Assembly: GCF_014645015.1 (NCBI RefSeq)
Contig: NZ_BMLC01000001.1
Coordinates: forward strand, 310,001-374,000
DNA length: 64,000 nt
From: Salinibacterium xinjiangense
GTDB taxonomy: Bacteria > Actinomycetota > Actinomycetes > Actinomycetales > Microbacteriaceae
Direction: 5' to 3'
Of the stretch, positions 1 through 9,348 are shown one piece after another. The position numbers were made by a program, and so were the translations under genes. How positions within the stretch are numbered: the stretch's first letter is position 1; every line of letters starts with the position of its first letter. The notes under the pieces were generated by a model, which saw only the letters and a list, made by a program, of their open reading frames with translations, was not told the DNA's origin and did no database searches.

Positions 1-417
1 TTCCAGCTGGTGACACCGTCAAAGGATGAAGGACCGACTCTGCTGCTCGCTGCCCTCCAGGTGTGGGTGACGAACGTCATCGTCTTTGCACTGCTCTACT
101 GGGAAGTGGACCGGGGAGGGGCGGTCGCCCGATCGAAGCGTGAGAGGAAAGATCTACCTCCGGCCGATTTCAGGTTTCCCCAGGATGAAGACCACGATGC
201 TGTCGAGGAGGTGGCTGTGCGATCATCCAGAAGCCTCAACTGGACGGCCAGTTTCGTCGACTACCTGTACTTCTCGCTGTCCAACTCGATGGCCTTCAGC
301 CCGACAGATGCGATGCCGCTCTCGCACCGTGCGAAGGTGCTGATGGGCCTGCAGTCGTTCGCGGGGTTCGTTATCCTCGCGCTGGTTATCGCGAGGGCGG
401 TATCGCTGCTCGGTTAG
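1..417 (+). CDS. Integral membrane protein, C-terminal part (5' end outside window)
   Basis: The reading frame is open from base 1, so the true start lies upstream; the first start codon inside the window is GTG at 10. The visible part has a hydrophobic helix (about residues 10-30 from that GTG), a charged loop of about 50 residues, a re-entrant-looking segment with YFSLSNSMAFSPTDAMP, and a last hydrophobic helix. The helix, pore-like loop, helix layout resembles the end of a two-TM potassium channel, but the selectivity-filter signature is absent, so channel function is only a guess. It ends tail to tail with the next gene: the two stop codons overlap at 414-417. Confidence 0.75.
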   Translation, partial: FQLVTPSKDEGPTLLLAALQVWVTNVIVFALLYWEVDRGGAVARSKRERKDLPPADFRFPQDEDHDAVEEVAVRSSRSLNWTASFVDYLYFSLSNSMAFSPTDAMPLSHRAKVLMGLQSFAGFVILALVIARAVSLLG

Positions 418-788
418 GGCGCGAACAACTCGACCATGAGCGCCACAAACACGGCGATGAAGATGGCTGGTGTGACGAAGCGTACGACGTTCAGGAGCGG
501 TGCGAGCTCGACGATCTGACGGCCGGTGATCGAGGCTGACGGCACGGCGATCAGGTCGCGAGCGATGGCCATGCCCTCTGTGGCAGCCGAATACTGCGCG
601 AGAGCGCCGAGAATTCCCGAGGCGAGCAGAATGCCCGCGGCCGAGATCCTGAGCGCAAGGGACGTGCCGCCGAGGTCGAGGATGCCCAGCCAGACGGTGA
701 AACCGAGCAATCCGGTGGGCGCCAGCTGCGACACGATGATGTGCCAGCGGGCCTTCGACCACAGCTCGATGAAGTCGCGTTCGCTCAT
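414..788 (-). CDS. Small hypothetical membrane protein
   Basis: 124 residues with about four hydrophobic helices (near residues 18-36, 44-64, 78-95 and 102-121) and a charged N-terminus, so an inner-membrane protein. No family was recognised. The ATG is only three bases after the stop of the peroxiredoxin gene at 792, so the two are very probably co-transcribed. It meets the preceding gene tail to tail with overlapping stop codons. It could be an accessory to the peroxiredoxin, but nothing in the sequence proves this. Confidence 0.7.
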   Translation of the reverse strand: MSERDFIELWSKARWHIIVSQLAPTGLLGFTVWLGILDLGGTSLALRISAAGILLASGILGALAQYSAATEGMAIARDLIAVPSASITGRQIVELAPLLNVVRFVTPAIFIAVFVALMVELFAP

Positions 789-791
789 GAC

Positions 792-1265
792 TCAGACCCG
801 TGCCGCGTGCAGCCCTGCCAGCGCGGCGGTGTACTCGCTCATCGAACGTGCCTGGCCGGGGGCTGTGACGAATGTTGCGCGGATCACGCCATCGATATCG
901 ATGAGGAAAGTCGCCCTGGTCGCGAAACCCTTCTCCTCCAGGAACACGCCGTATTCCTTGGCAACGCTGCCGTGCGGCCAGAAGTCGGCAAGCAGCGTGA
1001 AATCGTATCCTTCGGCGTCGGCAAAGGCCCGGAGGGTTGCCTTCGAATCGACGGAGATACCGATCAGCTCGACTTGCTCGTTCTTGAAAAGCGCGAGATT
1101 GTCGCGGAGGTCGCACAGCTCGGTTGTGCAGGTGCTCGAGAAAGCGAGCGGGAAGAACACGAGGGCGACGGGCTTCCTGCCACGGAAGTCGTGGAGCCTC
1201 ACGTGCTCACCGAATTGGTTCGGCAGCTCGAAGTCGGGCGCCGTTGTGTCGTTTGCGAGAGTCAT
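792..1265 (-). CDS. AhpE-type peroxiredoxin
   Basis: 157 residues. Thiol peroxidase that reduces hydrogen peroxide, organic peroxides or peroxynitrite in the cytosol. The active-site segment PLAFSSTC places the peroxidatic Cys at residue 46, as in mycobacterial AhpE; a second Cys lies five residues later (Cys51), which the one-Cys AhpE of Mycobacterium lacks. Thioredoxin-fold features (DFELPNQ near the N-terminus, central WPHGSVAKEYGV) are intact. The ATG at 1265 was chosen because AAAGGAAC lies a proper distance upstream; the frame stays open further upstream but without family-like sequence. Divergent from aceE and apparently in an operon with the membrane protein at 414-788. Confidence 0.9.
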   Translation of the reverse strand: MTLANDTTAPDFELPNQFGEHVRLHDFRGRKPVALVFFPLAFSSTCTTELCDLRDNLALFKNEQVELIGISVDSKATLRAFADAEGYDFTLLADFWPHGSVAKEYGVFLEEKGFATRATFLIDIDGVIRATFVTAPGQARSMSEYTAALAGLHAARV

Positions 1266-1481
1266 TGAAACAGTTCCTTTCGCGCCGTGACCCGATTTCG
1301 GACCGGCACGATGGGCAATACTACGCCCGTGCGAGCGTACACAGCGGTGGTGGCTAGAATCTACTGGCGCAACAGAACATTTGTCGCGGCTCATCCAGAA
1401 CGACAGGTCATGGCAGTCGCAACCCGGCAGTCAGGACCTTAGTTCTCACAACCCCCACTTCTCATAAGAAAGAGGTCAACG
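1266..1481. promoter_or_regulatory. Divergent promoter region, peroxiredoxin / aceE
   Basis: 216 bases with no gene. The minus side holds the peroxiredoxin ribosome-binding site directly next to its start. On the plus side TAGAAT at 1355-1360 is a plausible -10 for aceE, which would leave a 5' UTR of roughly 115 bases; no convincing -35 was seen. AGAGG shortly before 1482 is the aceE ribosome-binding site. Confidence 0.4.
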
Positions 1482-4208
1482 GTGACGGTGAACGACCAGG
1501 ACCCATATTCGGTGAACAACATCGACAGAGATCCGGAGGAAACAGCCGAATGGCAGGAGTCGCTCGACGGTCTCGTTGCAACTCACGGTCATGAACGTGG
1601 TCGTGAGATCATGCTCAGCCTGCTGAAGCGATCGAAGGACCTCCACCTCGGCGTGCCGATGGTTCCCACCACCGACTACCTCAACACGATCGCTGTCGAG
1701 GATGAGCCTGCCTTCCCCGGCAACGAAGACCTGGAGCGCCGGTATCGCGCCTGGATCCGGTGGAACGCGGCCATCACCGTGCACCGCGCACAACGCCCCG
1801 GCGTCGGCGTCGGAGGCCACATCTCGACGTACGCGTCGTCTGCTGCCCTCTACGAGGTCGGTCACAACCACTTCTTCCGGGGCGCCGATCACCCCGGTGG
1901 CGGCGACCAGATCTTCTACCAGGGCCATGCCTCCCCCGGGATGTATGCCAGGGCCTACCTCGAGGGGCGACTGACCGAAGACCAGCTCACCGGGTTCCGC
2001 CAGGAGAAGTCGCACCCGTCCGGCGGGCTGTCGAGCTACCCTCACCCCCGCTTGATGCCGGAGTTCTGGCAGTTCCCCACCGTCTCGATGGGTCTCGGCC
2101 CGATCAATGCGATCTACCAGGCCCAGTCGAACCGGTACCTCACCAACCGCGGCATCAAAGACGCGTCCGACCAGCAGGTGTGGGCGTTCCTCGGTGACGG
2201 GGAGATGGATGAGGTCGAGAGCCGTGGCGCCCTGCAGTGGGCAGCCAACGATGGTCTCGACAACCTGAACTTCGTCATCAACTGCAACCTGCAGCGCCTC
2301 GACGGCCCTGTGCGCGGCAACGGGAAGATCATCCAGGAGCTCGAGAGCTTCTTCCGCGGCGCTGGCTGGAACGTCATCAAAGTGGTCTGGGGTCGCGAGT
2401 GGGATTCCCTGCTCGCCGGTGACACTGAGGGGGCGCTACGCGACCTCATGAACCGCACCCCCGATGGCGATTACCAGACGTATAAGGCCGAGAGCGGCGC
2501 GTACGTCAGGGAGAACTTCTTCGGTCGCGATCCCCGCACCCTCGAGATGGTCAAGGACTACACCGACGACCAGATCTGGAACCTCAAGCGCGGCGGTCAC
2601 GACTACCGCAAGGTTTACGCCGCGTTCAAGGCTGCCCAGGAGCACAAGGGTCAGCCGACGGTCATCCTCGCGAAGACCGTCAAGGGCTACGGGCTGGGTC
2701 CGTCATTCGAGGGACGCAACGCGACCCACCAGATGAAGAAGCTCACGCTCGACAACCTCAAGCAGTTCCGCGACGAGATGCGCGTGCCGATCACGGACGC
2801 TGCGCTCGAGGCTGACCCGTACCTGCCCCCGTTCTACCACCCCGGTGAGAACGATGAGGCGATTCAGTACCTGCACGAGCGTCGACGCGAGCTCGGTGGT
2901 TACGTACCCGAGCGCCGATCGAGGTACACGCAATTCGATCTGCCCGCAGAGTCGGTGTGGGAGGTCGCGAAGAAGGGCTCAGGCAAGCAGGAGATCGCCA
3001 CCACCATGGCGTTCGCGCGCTTGCTCAAGGACCTGCTGCGCGACAAGGGCATCGGTAATCGCATAGTTCCGATCATCCCCGACGAGGCTCGAACCTTCGG
3101 AATGGATGCCTACTTCCCCACCGCGAAGATCTACAACCCCAACGGGCAGCATTACACCTCCGTCGACCGCGAGCTGCTGCTCGCGTACAAGGAGAGCCCG
3201 CAGGGCCAGATCGTGCACGTAGGAATCAACGAGGCCGGGGCATTCGCCGCGTTCACCGCCGCCGGTACGTCATACGCGACCCAGGGCGAACCGCTGATTC
3301 CGGTCTATGTGTTCTACTCAATGTTCGGGTTCCAGCGCACTGGCGACGCGATGTGGGCCGCGGGCGACCAGATGGCCCGCGGGTTCATCATGGGCGCTAC
3401 TGCGGGCCGCACCACTCTCACAGGTGAGGGCCTGCAGCATGCGGACGGGCACTCCATCCTGCTGGCATCGGCCAACCCGGCCGTCGTCAGCTATGACGCT
3501 GCATACGGATACGAGCTCGCGCACATCGTGCGGGCCGGGCTCGAGCGCATGTACGGAGGGGTGCATCCCGACCCCAACGTCATGTACTACCTGACGCTGT
3601 ACAACGAGCCCATCCAGCAGCCGGCCGAACCCGAGAACCTTGACGTCGACGGTGTCCTGCATGGCATCTACCACCTCAAGACCTCGCCGGTCGAGGGACC
3701 CCGTGCGCAGCTCCTTGCGTCCGGTGTGGCCGTGCCGTGGGCGCTCGAGGCCCAGCAGCTGCTGGCCGACGACTGGGGCGTGTCTGCCGACGTCTGGTCT
3801 GTCACATCGTGGACCGAGCTTCGCCGAGAGGGACTTGACGCCGAGGCTCATAACTTCCTCAACCCGAACGCCGAGGAACGTGTGCCGTACGTCACCCGGA
3901 AGTTGTCGGGCTCCAACGGGCCGTTCGTGGCAGTGACCGACTTCATGCACGCTGTGCCCGACCAGATCAGGCAGTTCGTGCCCGGAGACTTCGCCACCCT
4001 GGGTGCCGATGACTTCGGATTCTCGGATACCCGTGCCGCCGCCCGTCGTTTCTTCAAGATCGACGGCCCGTCAGTGGTCGTGCGCACTCTCCAGTCGCTG
4101 GCAAAGCGTGGACTGGTCGATCGGTCCGTGCCCGCGCAGGCCATCGAGAAGTACCGCCTGCTCGACGTTACGGCCGGCACGACCGGCTCTGTCGGCGGAG
4201 AGAGCTAG
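1482..4208 (+). CDS. aceE: Pyruvate dehydrogenase E1 component (homodimeric)
   Basis: 908 residues, normal length for the single-chain AceE type. It decarboxylates pyruvate with thiamine diphosphate and passes the acetyl group to the E2 lipoyl domain, giving acetyl-CoA. The thiamine-diphosphate motif is clear: GDGEMDE followed about 30 residues later by NCN (near residues 239-270), and the N-terminal region has the AceE-typical [11 protein letters not shown]. The GTG start has AAGAGG a few bases upstream. The gene sits directly before fasR and the fab genes, as in many actinobacteria, so the enzyme that makes acetyl-CoA is next to the pathway that uses it. Confidence 0.97.
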   Translation: MTVNDQDPYSVNNIDRDPEETAEWQESLDGLVATHGHERGREIMLSLLKRSKDLHLGVPMVPTTDYLNTIAVEDEPAFPGNEDLERRYRAWIRWNAAITVHRAQRPGVGVGGHISTYASSAALYEVGHNHFFRGADHPGGGDQIFYQGHASPGMYARAYLEGRLTEDQLTGFRQEKSHPSGGLSSYPHPRLMPEFWQFPTVSMGLGPINAIYQAQSNRYLTNRGIKDASDQQVWAFLGDGEMDEVESRGALQWAANDGLDNLNFVINCNLQRLDGPVRGNGKIIQELESFFRGAGWNVIKVVWGREWDSLLAGDTEGALRDLMNRTPDGDYQTYKAESGAYVRENFFGRDPRTLEMVKDYTDDQIWNLKRGGHDYRKVYAAFKAAQEHKGQPTVILAKTVKGYGLGPSFEGRNATHQMKKLTLDNLKQFRDEMRVPITDAALEADPYLPPFYHPGENDEAIQYLHERRRELGGYVPERRSRYTQFDLPAESVWEVAKKGSGKQEIATTMAFARLLKDLLRDKGIGNRIVPIIPDEARTFGMDAYFPTAKIYNPNGQHYTSVDRELLLAYKESPQGQIVHVGINEAGAFAAFTAAGTSYATQGEPLIPVYVFYSMFGFQRTGDAMWAAGDQMARGFIMGATAGRTTLTGEGLQHADGHSILLASANPAVVSYDAAYGYELAHIVRAGLERMYGGVHPDPNVMYYLTLYNEPIQQPAEPENLDVDGVLHGIYHLKTSPVEGPRAQLLASGVAVPWALEAQQLLADDWGVSADVWSVTSWTELRREGLDAEAHNFLNPNAEERVPYVTRKLSGSNGPFVAVTDFMHAVPDQIRQFVPGDFATLGADDFGFSDTRAAARRFFKIDGPSVVVRTLQSLAKRGLVDRSVPAQAIEKYRLLDVTAGTTGSVGGES

Positions 4209-4258
4209 GTACGCGCATTCCCCCCGTCCAGAAGACCAAAGAGCAGACGCTTGCCTGG

Positions 4259-5407
4259 TTGCGCACCATCACGGGTGAGCTGTCGACGGCGACTCTGAAG
4301 CGACTCGAAGAAACGCTGCCCTGGTATGGCGACATGCCGCCAGGGCGGCGCTCTGCGGTCGGGTTGGTCGCACAGGCGGGCATCACGAGTTTCATCAGCT
4401 GGTTCGACGATCCGAAGTCGACCCCATGGATCGCTGCTGACGTGTTCGGTGCCGCGCCACGGGAGTTGCTGCGGTCGGTATCCCTGACCCAGACCCTCCA
4501 GCTCATCAGGCTGACTGTGGAAGTGGTCGAGCATCGCATCAAGAACGACGACGATGTGCTGCGCGAGGGGATCCTGTTGTATTCGCGAGAGATCGCGTTC
4601 GCTGCGGCCGACGTCTATGCTCGCGCCGCCGAAGCCCGCGGGTTGTGGGACGCCAGGCTTGAGGCGCTCGTCGTCGACTCCATCCTGAGTGGTGAGTACG
4701 ACAACGAACTGCCGTCGCGCATTGCGGCCCTCGGGTGGAACGGTCACGGCGAGGTCTGCGTCCTGGTCGGAACCGCACCGAAGATGCTCGACGTCGACCA
4801 GTTGCGCCGCACTGCACGCCACCTGAGCGCAGACGTGCTGATCGGCGTGCAGGGCAGCAGGCTCGTGCTCGTGATCGGTCGAGCCAGCCCGAGAACCGAT
4901 GATCCCGATGCCGCTGAACCGATGGCGTTCCTCGAGATCGCCAAGCAGCTCGAGCCGGGGTTCGGCACCGGGCATCTCGTGCTCGGTCACGAGGTGCCGA
5001 CGCTCGTGGATGCGTCGAAAAGCGCGAAGGCTGCTCTCGCGGGATTCGCAGTAGCGAGGTCGTGGCGTAACGCCCCACGACCGACCCTGGCGGACGATCT
5101 GCTGCCGGAGCGTGCATTCGCCGGTGATCCTCTCGCCAGGTCCACCCTCATCAACCGCATCTACAAGCCGCTGCAGGCGCACTCGACCGACCTCCTCGCA
5201 ACACTCTGGTGCTACCTCGACAACGGCCGTTCACTCGAAGCGACAGCTCGCGAACTGTTCGTGCACCCCAACACCGTGCGATACCGGCTGAAGAGGGTCA
5301 GCGACGTGATCGGATGGGATGCCACCGGTGCGCGAGAGGCGCTCATCCTGCAGGCGGCGCTCATCGTCGGCTCGATCGCTGATCCGGATTCCTCGAAGCG
5401 ACGGTGA
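4259..5407 (+). CDS. fasR: PucR/CdaR-type regulator of fatty-acid synthesis (FasR-like)
   Basis: 382 residues from a TTG at 4259. The C-terminal HTH (LEATARELFVHPNTVRYRL, near residues 327-345) is the PucR-type DNA-binding domain; the middle holds the degenerate GGDEF-like region usual in this family. Streptomyces FasR, encoded just before fabD, activates fabD-fabH-acpP-fabF, and the position here is the same. The start is uncertain: the frame stays open upstream and the extra residues (IPPVQKTKEQTLAWL) look like family N-termini. The only plausible initiator there is ATT at 4217, 12 bases after GGAGAGAG that overlaps the end of aceE. Confidence 0.88.
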   Translation: MRTITGELSTATLKRLEETLPWYGDMPPGRRSAVGLVAQAGITSFISWFDDPKSTPWIAADVFGAAPRELLRSVSLTQTLQLIRLTVEVVEHRIKNDDDVLREGILLYSREIAFAAADVYARAAEARGLWDARLEALVVDSILSGEYDNELPSRIAALGWNGHGEVCVLVGTAPKMLDVDQLRRTARHLSADVLIGVQGSRLVLVIGRASPRTDDPDAAEPMAFLEIAKQLEPGFGTGHLVLGHEVPTLVDASKSAKAALAGFAVARSWRNAPRPTLADDLLPERAFAGDPLARSTLINRIYKPLQAHSTDLLATLWCYLDNGRSLEATARELFVHPNTVRYRLKRVSDVIGWDATGAREALILQAALIVGSIADPDSSKRR

Positions 5408-5527
5408 GGTCGGCCGCGCCCTCTCGAGGCGTTCTCGGGCTGCGTTTGAACGTGATCGACAAGGTTGCGCCTGTTTCTTCGGAGGTTCAGCACCTCACGA
5501 GCAGCTGAATCTTGGCAGACTAGAGCA

Positions 5528-6445
5528 GTGATCGTCATCGTCGCGCCTGGACAGGGCTCCCAAACTCCCGGATTTCTCGAACCCTGGTTGGCTGAGCAGC
5601 GCTTCCGCGACCAGCTCGCATCTATGTCTGACTCCGTCGGCATCGATCTCGTGGCTCACGGCACCACGAGCGACGCAGACACCATCCGGGACACCAGGGT
5701 CGCCCAGCCGCTGATCGTCGCCGCGGGACTGCTCACCGCCTCGGCGCTCCTGGCCGACGGCCGTCGGGACAGGATCGGCGGGGTGGCCGGCCACTCCGTC
5801 GGTGAGGTTACTGCCGCTGCGGTCTCCGGCATCCTGAGTGAACACGATGCCATCGCCTTCGTACGCGAACGCGGCCAGGCGATGGCGGATGCCGCTGCGC
5901 TCGAGCCCACGGGCATGTCCGCTGTTCTCGGCGGCGATGAGATGGCATTGCTGGAACGACTCGCGGAGCTCGACATCCAGCCCGCCAACTTCAACGGCGG
6001 CGGCCAGATCGTTGTCGCCGGCGCGTTGCCGGCCCTGGCTGAGTTCGCCGAGAACCCGATTGCCGGCACCAGGGTTATCCCGCTCCAGGTGGCCGGAGCG
6101 TTCCACACCCGCTACATGCAGCCCGCCGTCCGACGCCTCGAACTCGTCGCAGCCGGCCTCGAGAAGCACGACCCGACGATCCCCATCTGGACGAACCGCG
6201 ACGGTTCGCGCATTGAGAACGGCAACCACTTCGTCGAGTTGATGGTCGGCCAGGTCTCGTCGCCGGTACGGTGGGACATGGCCATGGCGTCACTTGCCGC
6301 GGCCGGGGTGACCGGAATCATCGAACTCGCACCAGCGGGCGCGTTGGTCGGCCTTGCCAGACGCGGGCTGAAGGGCATACCTTCGGTTGCGGTGAAAACC
6401 CCTGACGACCTGCCTGCAGCATTCGCCATGATCGACGGGATCTGA
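5528..6445 (+). CDS. fabD: Malonyl-CoA:ACP transacylase
   Basis: 305 residues. It moves malonyl groups from CoA to acyl carrier protein, giving the extender unit of type II fatty-acid synthesis. The N-terminal GQGSQ and the nucleophile motif GHSVGE (Ser90) are intact, and GAFHTRY carries the catalytic His. GTG at 5528 is preferred because the protein then begins MIVIVAPGQGSQ. There is no good ribosome-binding site; instead CAGACT lies exactly six bases upstream, which fits a leaderless transcript. First gene of fabD-fabH-acpP-fabF, with fasR 120 bases upstream. Confidence 0.95.
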   Translation: MIVIVAPGQGSQTPGFLEPWLAEQRFRDQLASMSDSVGIDLVAHGTTSDADTIRDTRVAQPLIVAAGLLTASALLADGRRDRIGGVAGHSVGEVTAAAVSGILSEHDAIAFVRERGQAMADAAALEPTGMSAVLGGDEMALLERLAELDIQPANFNGGGQIVVAGALPALAEFAENPIAGTRVIPLQVAGAFHTRYMQPAVRRLELVAAGLEKHDPTIPIWTNRDGSRIENGNHFVELMVGQVSSPVRWDMAMASLAAAGVTGIIELAPAGALVGLARRGLKGIPSVAVKTPDDLPAAFAMIDGI

Positions 6446-6450
6446 GAACT

Positions 6451-7455
6451 ATGACCACAGCAAGCCTCACGCAGTCGACGGGCGTCGAGTTCACCCGTAT
6501 CTACAGCTACGGCGCTGCCCGCGGCGACCTCGTCGTTCCCAACAGCGAACTCATCGGCCCGATCGATTCGAGTGATGAATGGATCCAGCAGCGCACGGGC
6601 ATCATCACGAGAACCCGCGCATCAGCCGGTATCCTCGCGGTCGACCTGGCGACGGACGCGGCCACAGAGGCCATCGAGAAATCCGGAGTTCCAGCGCACA
6701 AAATCGACCTCGTCATCGTCGCGACCATTGGCAACGTGCAGCAGACTCCGTCCCTTGCCGCGGTGTTAGCCGACAGAGTCGGCTGCACTCCCGCAGCCGC
6801 CTACGACGCCAACGCGGCCTGCGCCGGCTTCAGCTACGGGGTCACCCAGGCCGATGCTCTCATCAGGTCCGGCGCAGCACACTACGCGCTTGTGGTCGGT
6901 GCGGAGAAGCTCTCAGACATGGTCTCGCCCACCGACAGGTCGATCTCGTTTTTGCTCGGCGATGGCGCGGGTGCCGTCGTCATCGGCCCTAGCGACTTCC
7001 CCGGCATTGCGGCTCCGGTCTGGGGTTCTGACGGATCCAAGGCCGAGGCTGTGGGCATGGACAGCACGCTCGTGGACTTCCGCGACGGGACAGCCGCGTG
7101 GCCGACGCTCCGCCAGGATGGGCAGGTCGTGTTCCGCTGGGCTGTCTGGGAAATGGCCAAGGTCGCCAAGCAGGCCCTTGAGGTGGCGGGCATCACAGCG
7201 GCCGATCTCGCGGCCTTCGTGCCCCACCAGGCCAATATGCGCATCATCGACGAACTCGCCAAGCAGCTCGGGCTTCCGGAGACCGTGACCATCGGTCGCG
7301 ATATCGCAACGACCGGGAACACCTCGGCCGCGTCGATCCCGCTTGCGACGCACAGGTTACTGGCCGAGCATCCTGAACTGAGCGGCGGCCTGTGCCTCCA
7401 GATCGGTTTCGGCGCCGGCCTCGTGTTCGGCGCGCAGGTCGTCGTACTCCCGTAA
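6451..7455 (+). CDS. fabH: 3-oxoacyl-ACP synthase III
   Basis: 334 residues. It condenses an acyl-CoA primer with malonyl-ACP and so starts each fatty-acid chain; in actinobacteria it usually takes branched primers. The Cys-His-Asn triad is visible: Cys124 in NAACAGF, His in VPHQANMR and Asn in GNTSAAS. The N-terminus has the usual SSDEWIQQRTGI. The ATG is five bases after the fabD stop, so translation is probably coupled. Gene order and length are those of the actinobacterial fab cluster. Confidence 0.96.
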   Translation: MTTASLTQSTGVEFTRIYSYGAARGDLVVPNSELIGPIDSSDEWIQQRTGIITRTRASAGILAVDLATDAATEAIEKSGVPAHKIDLVIVATIGNVQQTPSLAAVLADRVGCTPAAAYDANAACAGFSYGVTQADALIRSGAAHYALVVGAEKLSDMVSPTDRSISFLLGDGAGAVVIGPSDFPGIAAPVWGSDGSKAEAVGMDSTLVDFRDGTAAWPTLRQDGQVVFRWAVWEMAKVAKQALEVAGITAADLAAFVPHQANMRIIDELAKQLGLPETVTIGRDIATTGNTSAASIPLATHRLLAEHPELSGGLCLQIGFGAGLVFGAQVVVLP

Positions 7456-7495
7456 ACTGTCCAACGGTCAAATCACATCCCTCAAGGAGAAAACA

Positions 7496-7744
7496 ATGGC
7501 ACTGTCCACCGAAGAAGTCCTCGCCGGCCTGGCTGAACTGATCAACGACGAAACCGGCATCGCGACCGACACCGTCGAGATGGACAAGTCGTTCACTGAC
7601 GACCTTGACATCGATTCCATCTCGATGATGACGATCGTCGTCAACGCAGAAGAGAAGTTCGATGTGAAGATCCCGGACGAAGAGGTCAAGAACCTCAAGA
7701 CAGTCGGCGACGCCGTCAGCTTCATCACCAGCGCACAGGGCTAA
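7496..7744 (+). CDS. acpP: Acyl carrier protein
   Basis: 82 residues, acidic and helical. It carries the growing acyl chain on a 4'-phosphopantetheine arm. The attachment serine is Ser41 in DLDIDSISM; most ACPs have DSL at this point, so DSI is a small variation. A strong ribosome-binding site (AAGGAG) lies before the ATG, as expected for one of the most abundant proteins. It lies 40 bases after fabH and 75 before fabF. Confidence 0.97.
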   Translation: MALSTEEVLAGLAELINDETGIATDTVEMDKSFTDDLDIDSISMMTIVVNAEEKFDVKIPDEEVKNLKTVGDAVSFITSAQG

Positions 7745-7819
7745 CAGTCCCTCAACGGAATGGCGAGCCGGTTAGCGGGTCGCCATTCCGCAGGCAGTGC
7801 CCCGCTCCAGAGGAATGAC

Positions 7820-9064
7820 ATGACCAAGAAGATCGTTGTAACCGGAATCGGCGCGACCTCCCCGATCGGTGGAACCGCCCAAGAATCATGGGAAGCTCTG
7901 CTCGCCGGAGAATCCGGCACGCGGAGCATGGAACACGACTGGGTAGAGCAGTACGGACTGCCCGTCACGTTCGCCGCAGAAGCCAAGGTTCGGCCCGAAG
8001 AGGTACTCGAGCGCGTCGAATACAAGCGACTCGACCCCTCGAGCCAGTTCGCCCTGATCTCGGCGAGGGAAGCCTGGGCCGATGCCGGATCCCCGGACGT
8101 CGATCCGATCCGCGTCGGAGTCGACTACTCCACCGGTATCGGTGGCCTGTGGACACTGCTCGATGCGTGGGACACGCTGAAAGAGAAGGGCCCGCGAAGG
8201 GTGCTTCCCATGACGATCCCCATGCTCATGCCTAACGCCGCCGCGGCCGCGATCAGCATGTCCATTCCGTCACGGGCATATGCCCGAACCGACGTTTCGG
8301 CGTGCGCGTCGAGCACCGAGGCTCTGACCAACGCCTACGAACATCTCCAGAAGGGGCTCGCCGATGTCGTCATCGCCGGCGGCACCGAGGCCGTCGTGCA
8401 TCCTCTGCCGATCGCGGCGTTCGCCTCGATGCAGGCGCTGTCGAAGCGCAACGACGACCCCTCTACCGCGTCGCGCCCGTATGACATCAGCCGCGATGGA
8501 TTCGTACTCGGTGAAGGCGCGGCAACACTCGTACTCGAAACAGAAGAGCACGCGCTGGCGCGTGGCGCCCGTATCTATGCGGAGCTCGCCGGAGGCGCTG
8601 TCACGAGCGACTCCTTCCACATCACGGCACCGGACCCCGAGGGTTCGGCCGCTGCACGCGCCATGCTCGGTGCGCTGGAGCAGGCTGGCGCATCCATCGA
8701 GGACGTTCGGCACATCAACGCCCATGCGACGAGCACGCCGGTCGGCGACATTGCCGAGTACAAGGCACTGCTGCGGGTGTTCGGAGACCTCCTGCCGGGC
8801 ATCCCGGTGTCTGCGACAAAGGCAGCAACCGGTCATCTCCTGGGCGGCACTGGTGCACTCGAGGCCATTTTCACCGTGCTGGCGCTTTATCACCGCACCG
8901 CACCGCCGACGATCAACCTCACCGAACAGGATCCATTGATCCCGCTCGACGTCGTCACAACTCCGCGCGCCCTCGGTGACGGTCCACTACTGGCGATCAG
9001 TAACTCATTCGGATTCGGCGGCCACAATGCCGTCGTCGCGTTCAGGAGTTACGAGTCCCACTGA
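7820..9064 (+). CDS. fabF: 3-oxoacyl-ACP synthase II
   Basis: 414 residues. It elongates acyl-ACP by condensation with malonyl-ACP. The Cys-His-His triad is present: Cys162 in DVSACASSTEA, His in INAHATSTPVGD and the second His in KAATGHLLGG. ATG 7820 is chosen because AGAGGA precedes it and the protein then starts MTKKIVVTGIG; the frame is open 20 codons further upstream without family similarity. Last gene of the fab operon; it runs tail to tail into the small gene at 9093-9251. Confidence 0.97.
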   Translation: MTKKIVVTGIGATSPIGGTAQESWEALLAGESGTRSMEHDWVEQYGLPVTFAAEAKVRPEEVLERVEYKRLDPSSQFALISAREAWADAGSPDVDPIRVGVDYSTGIGGLWTLLDAWDTLKEKGPRRVLPMTIPMLMPNAAAAAISMSIPSRAYARTDVSACASSTEALTNAYEHLQKGLADVVIAGGTEAVVHPLPIAAFASMQALSKRNDDPSTASRPYDISRDGFVLGEGAATLVLETEEHALARGARIYAELAGGAVTSDSFHITAPDPEGSAAARAMLGALEQAGASIEDVRHINAHATSTPVGDIAEYKALLRVFGDLLPGIPVSATKAATGHLLGGTGALEAIFTVLALYHRTAPPTINLTEQDPLIPLDVVTTPRALGDGPLLAISNSFGFGGHNAVVAFRSYESH

Positions 9065-9092
9065 TCCGACTCGCTGCTGGGCAGCGTCGCAG

Positions 9093-9251
9093 TTATGCCG
9101 CGATCTGCCGGCAGCCGTCGTGAATCGTGCACTCGCCGTCGAAGGCGAGCATGTCGTCTTCCGTGACGAGTCGCTCGAGCTGCTCGAGGTCGATGAACGT
9201 CGGAGCGACCTCGCCGATGAGATCTTCCAACTCACGGTGCAGGATATCCAT
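9093..9251 (-). CDS. Small acidic protein, 52 residues, next to DUF3145
   Basis: 52-residue frame from ATG 9251 to TAA 9093, below the usual ORF size limit. It has an excellent ribosome-binding site (TTTGGAGG, six bases before ATG) and a protein-like composition: acidic and helical at the N-terminus (MDILHRELEDLIGEVAP), with two Cys and a His near the end (CTIHDGC). It follows the DUF3145 gene on the same strand, separated by a 15-bp tandem repeat, and meets fabF tail to tail. Function unknown. The overlapping Ser-rich frame of 85 codons has no ribosome-binding site and was judged a shadow. Confidence 0.75.
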   Translation of the reverse strand: MDILHRELEDLIGEVAPTFIDLEQLERLVTEDDMLAFDGECTIHDGCRQIAA

Positions 9252-9277
9252 GATGCCTCCAAATGTTGGGTTGTACT

Positions 9278-9337
9278 ACGTCACAGTGCAATGAGTCACG
9301 GTGCAGTGAGTCACAGTGCAGTGACTCGCAGCGCAGT
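9278..9337. repeat. Four 15-bp tandem repeats
   Basis: Four adjacent 15-base units with consensus GAGTCACAGTGCAGT. Units start at 9278, 9293, 9308 and 9323; the third matches the consensus exactly and the outer units carry two or three changes. The block lies between the DUF3145 gene and the 52-residue gene, so it would sit in the mRNA linking them. No coding or known operator role was recognised. Confidence 0.8.
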
Positions 9338-9348
9338 GATAGAGATTC

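Noticed and set aside
9005-9262. Ser-rich minus-strand frame overlapping the end of fabF
   Set aside because: No ribosome-binding site and biased composition; the 52-residue frame in another register is much better supported.
9278-9337. CRISPR-like repeats
   Set aside because: Units are 15 bases and directly adjacent with no spacers, and no cas genes are present.
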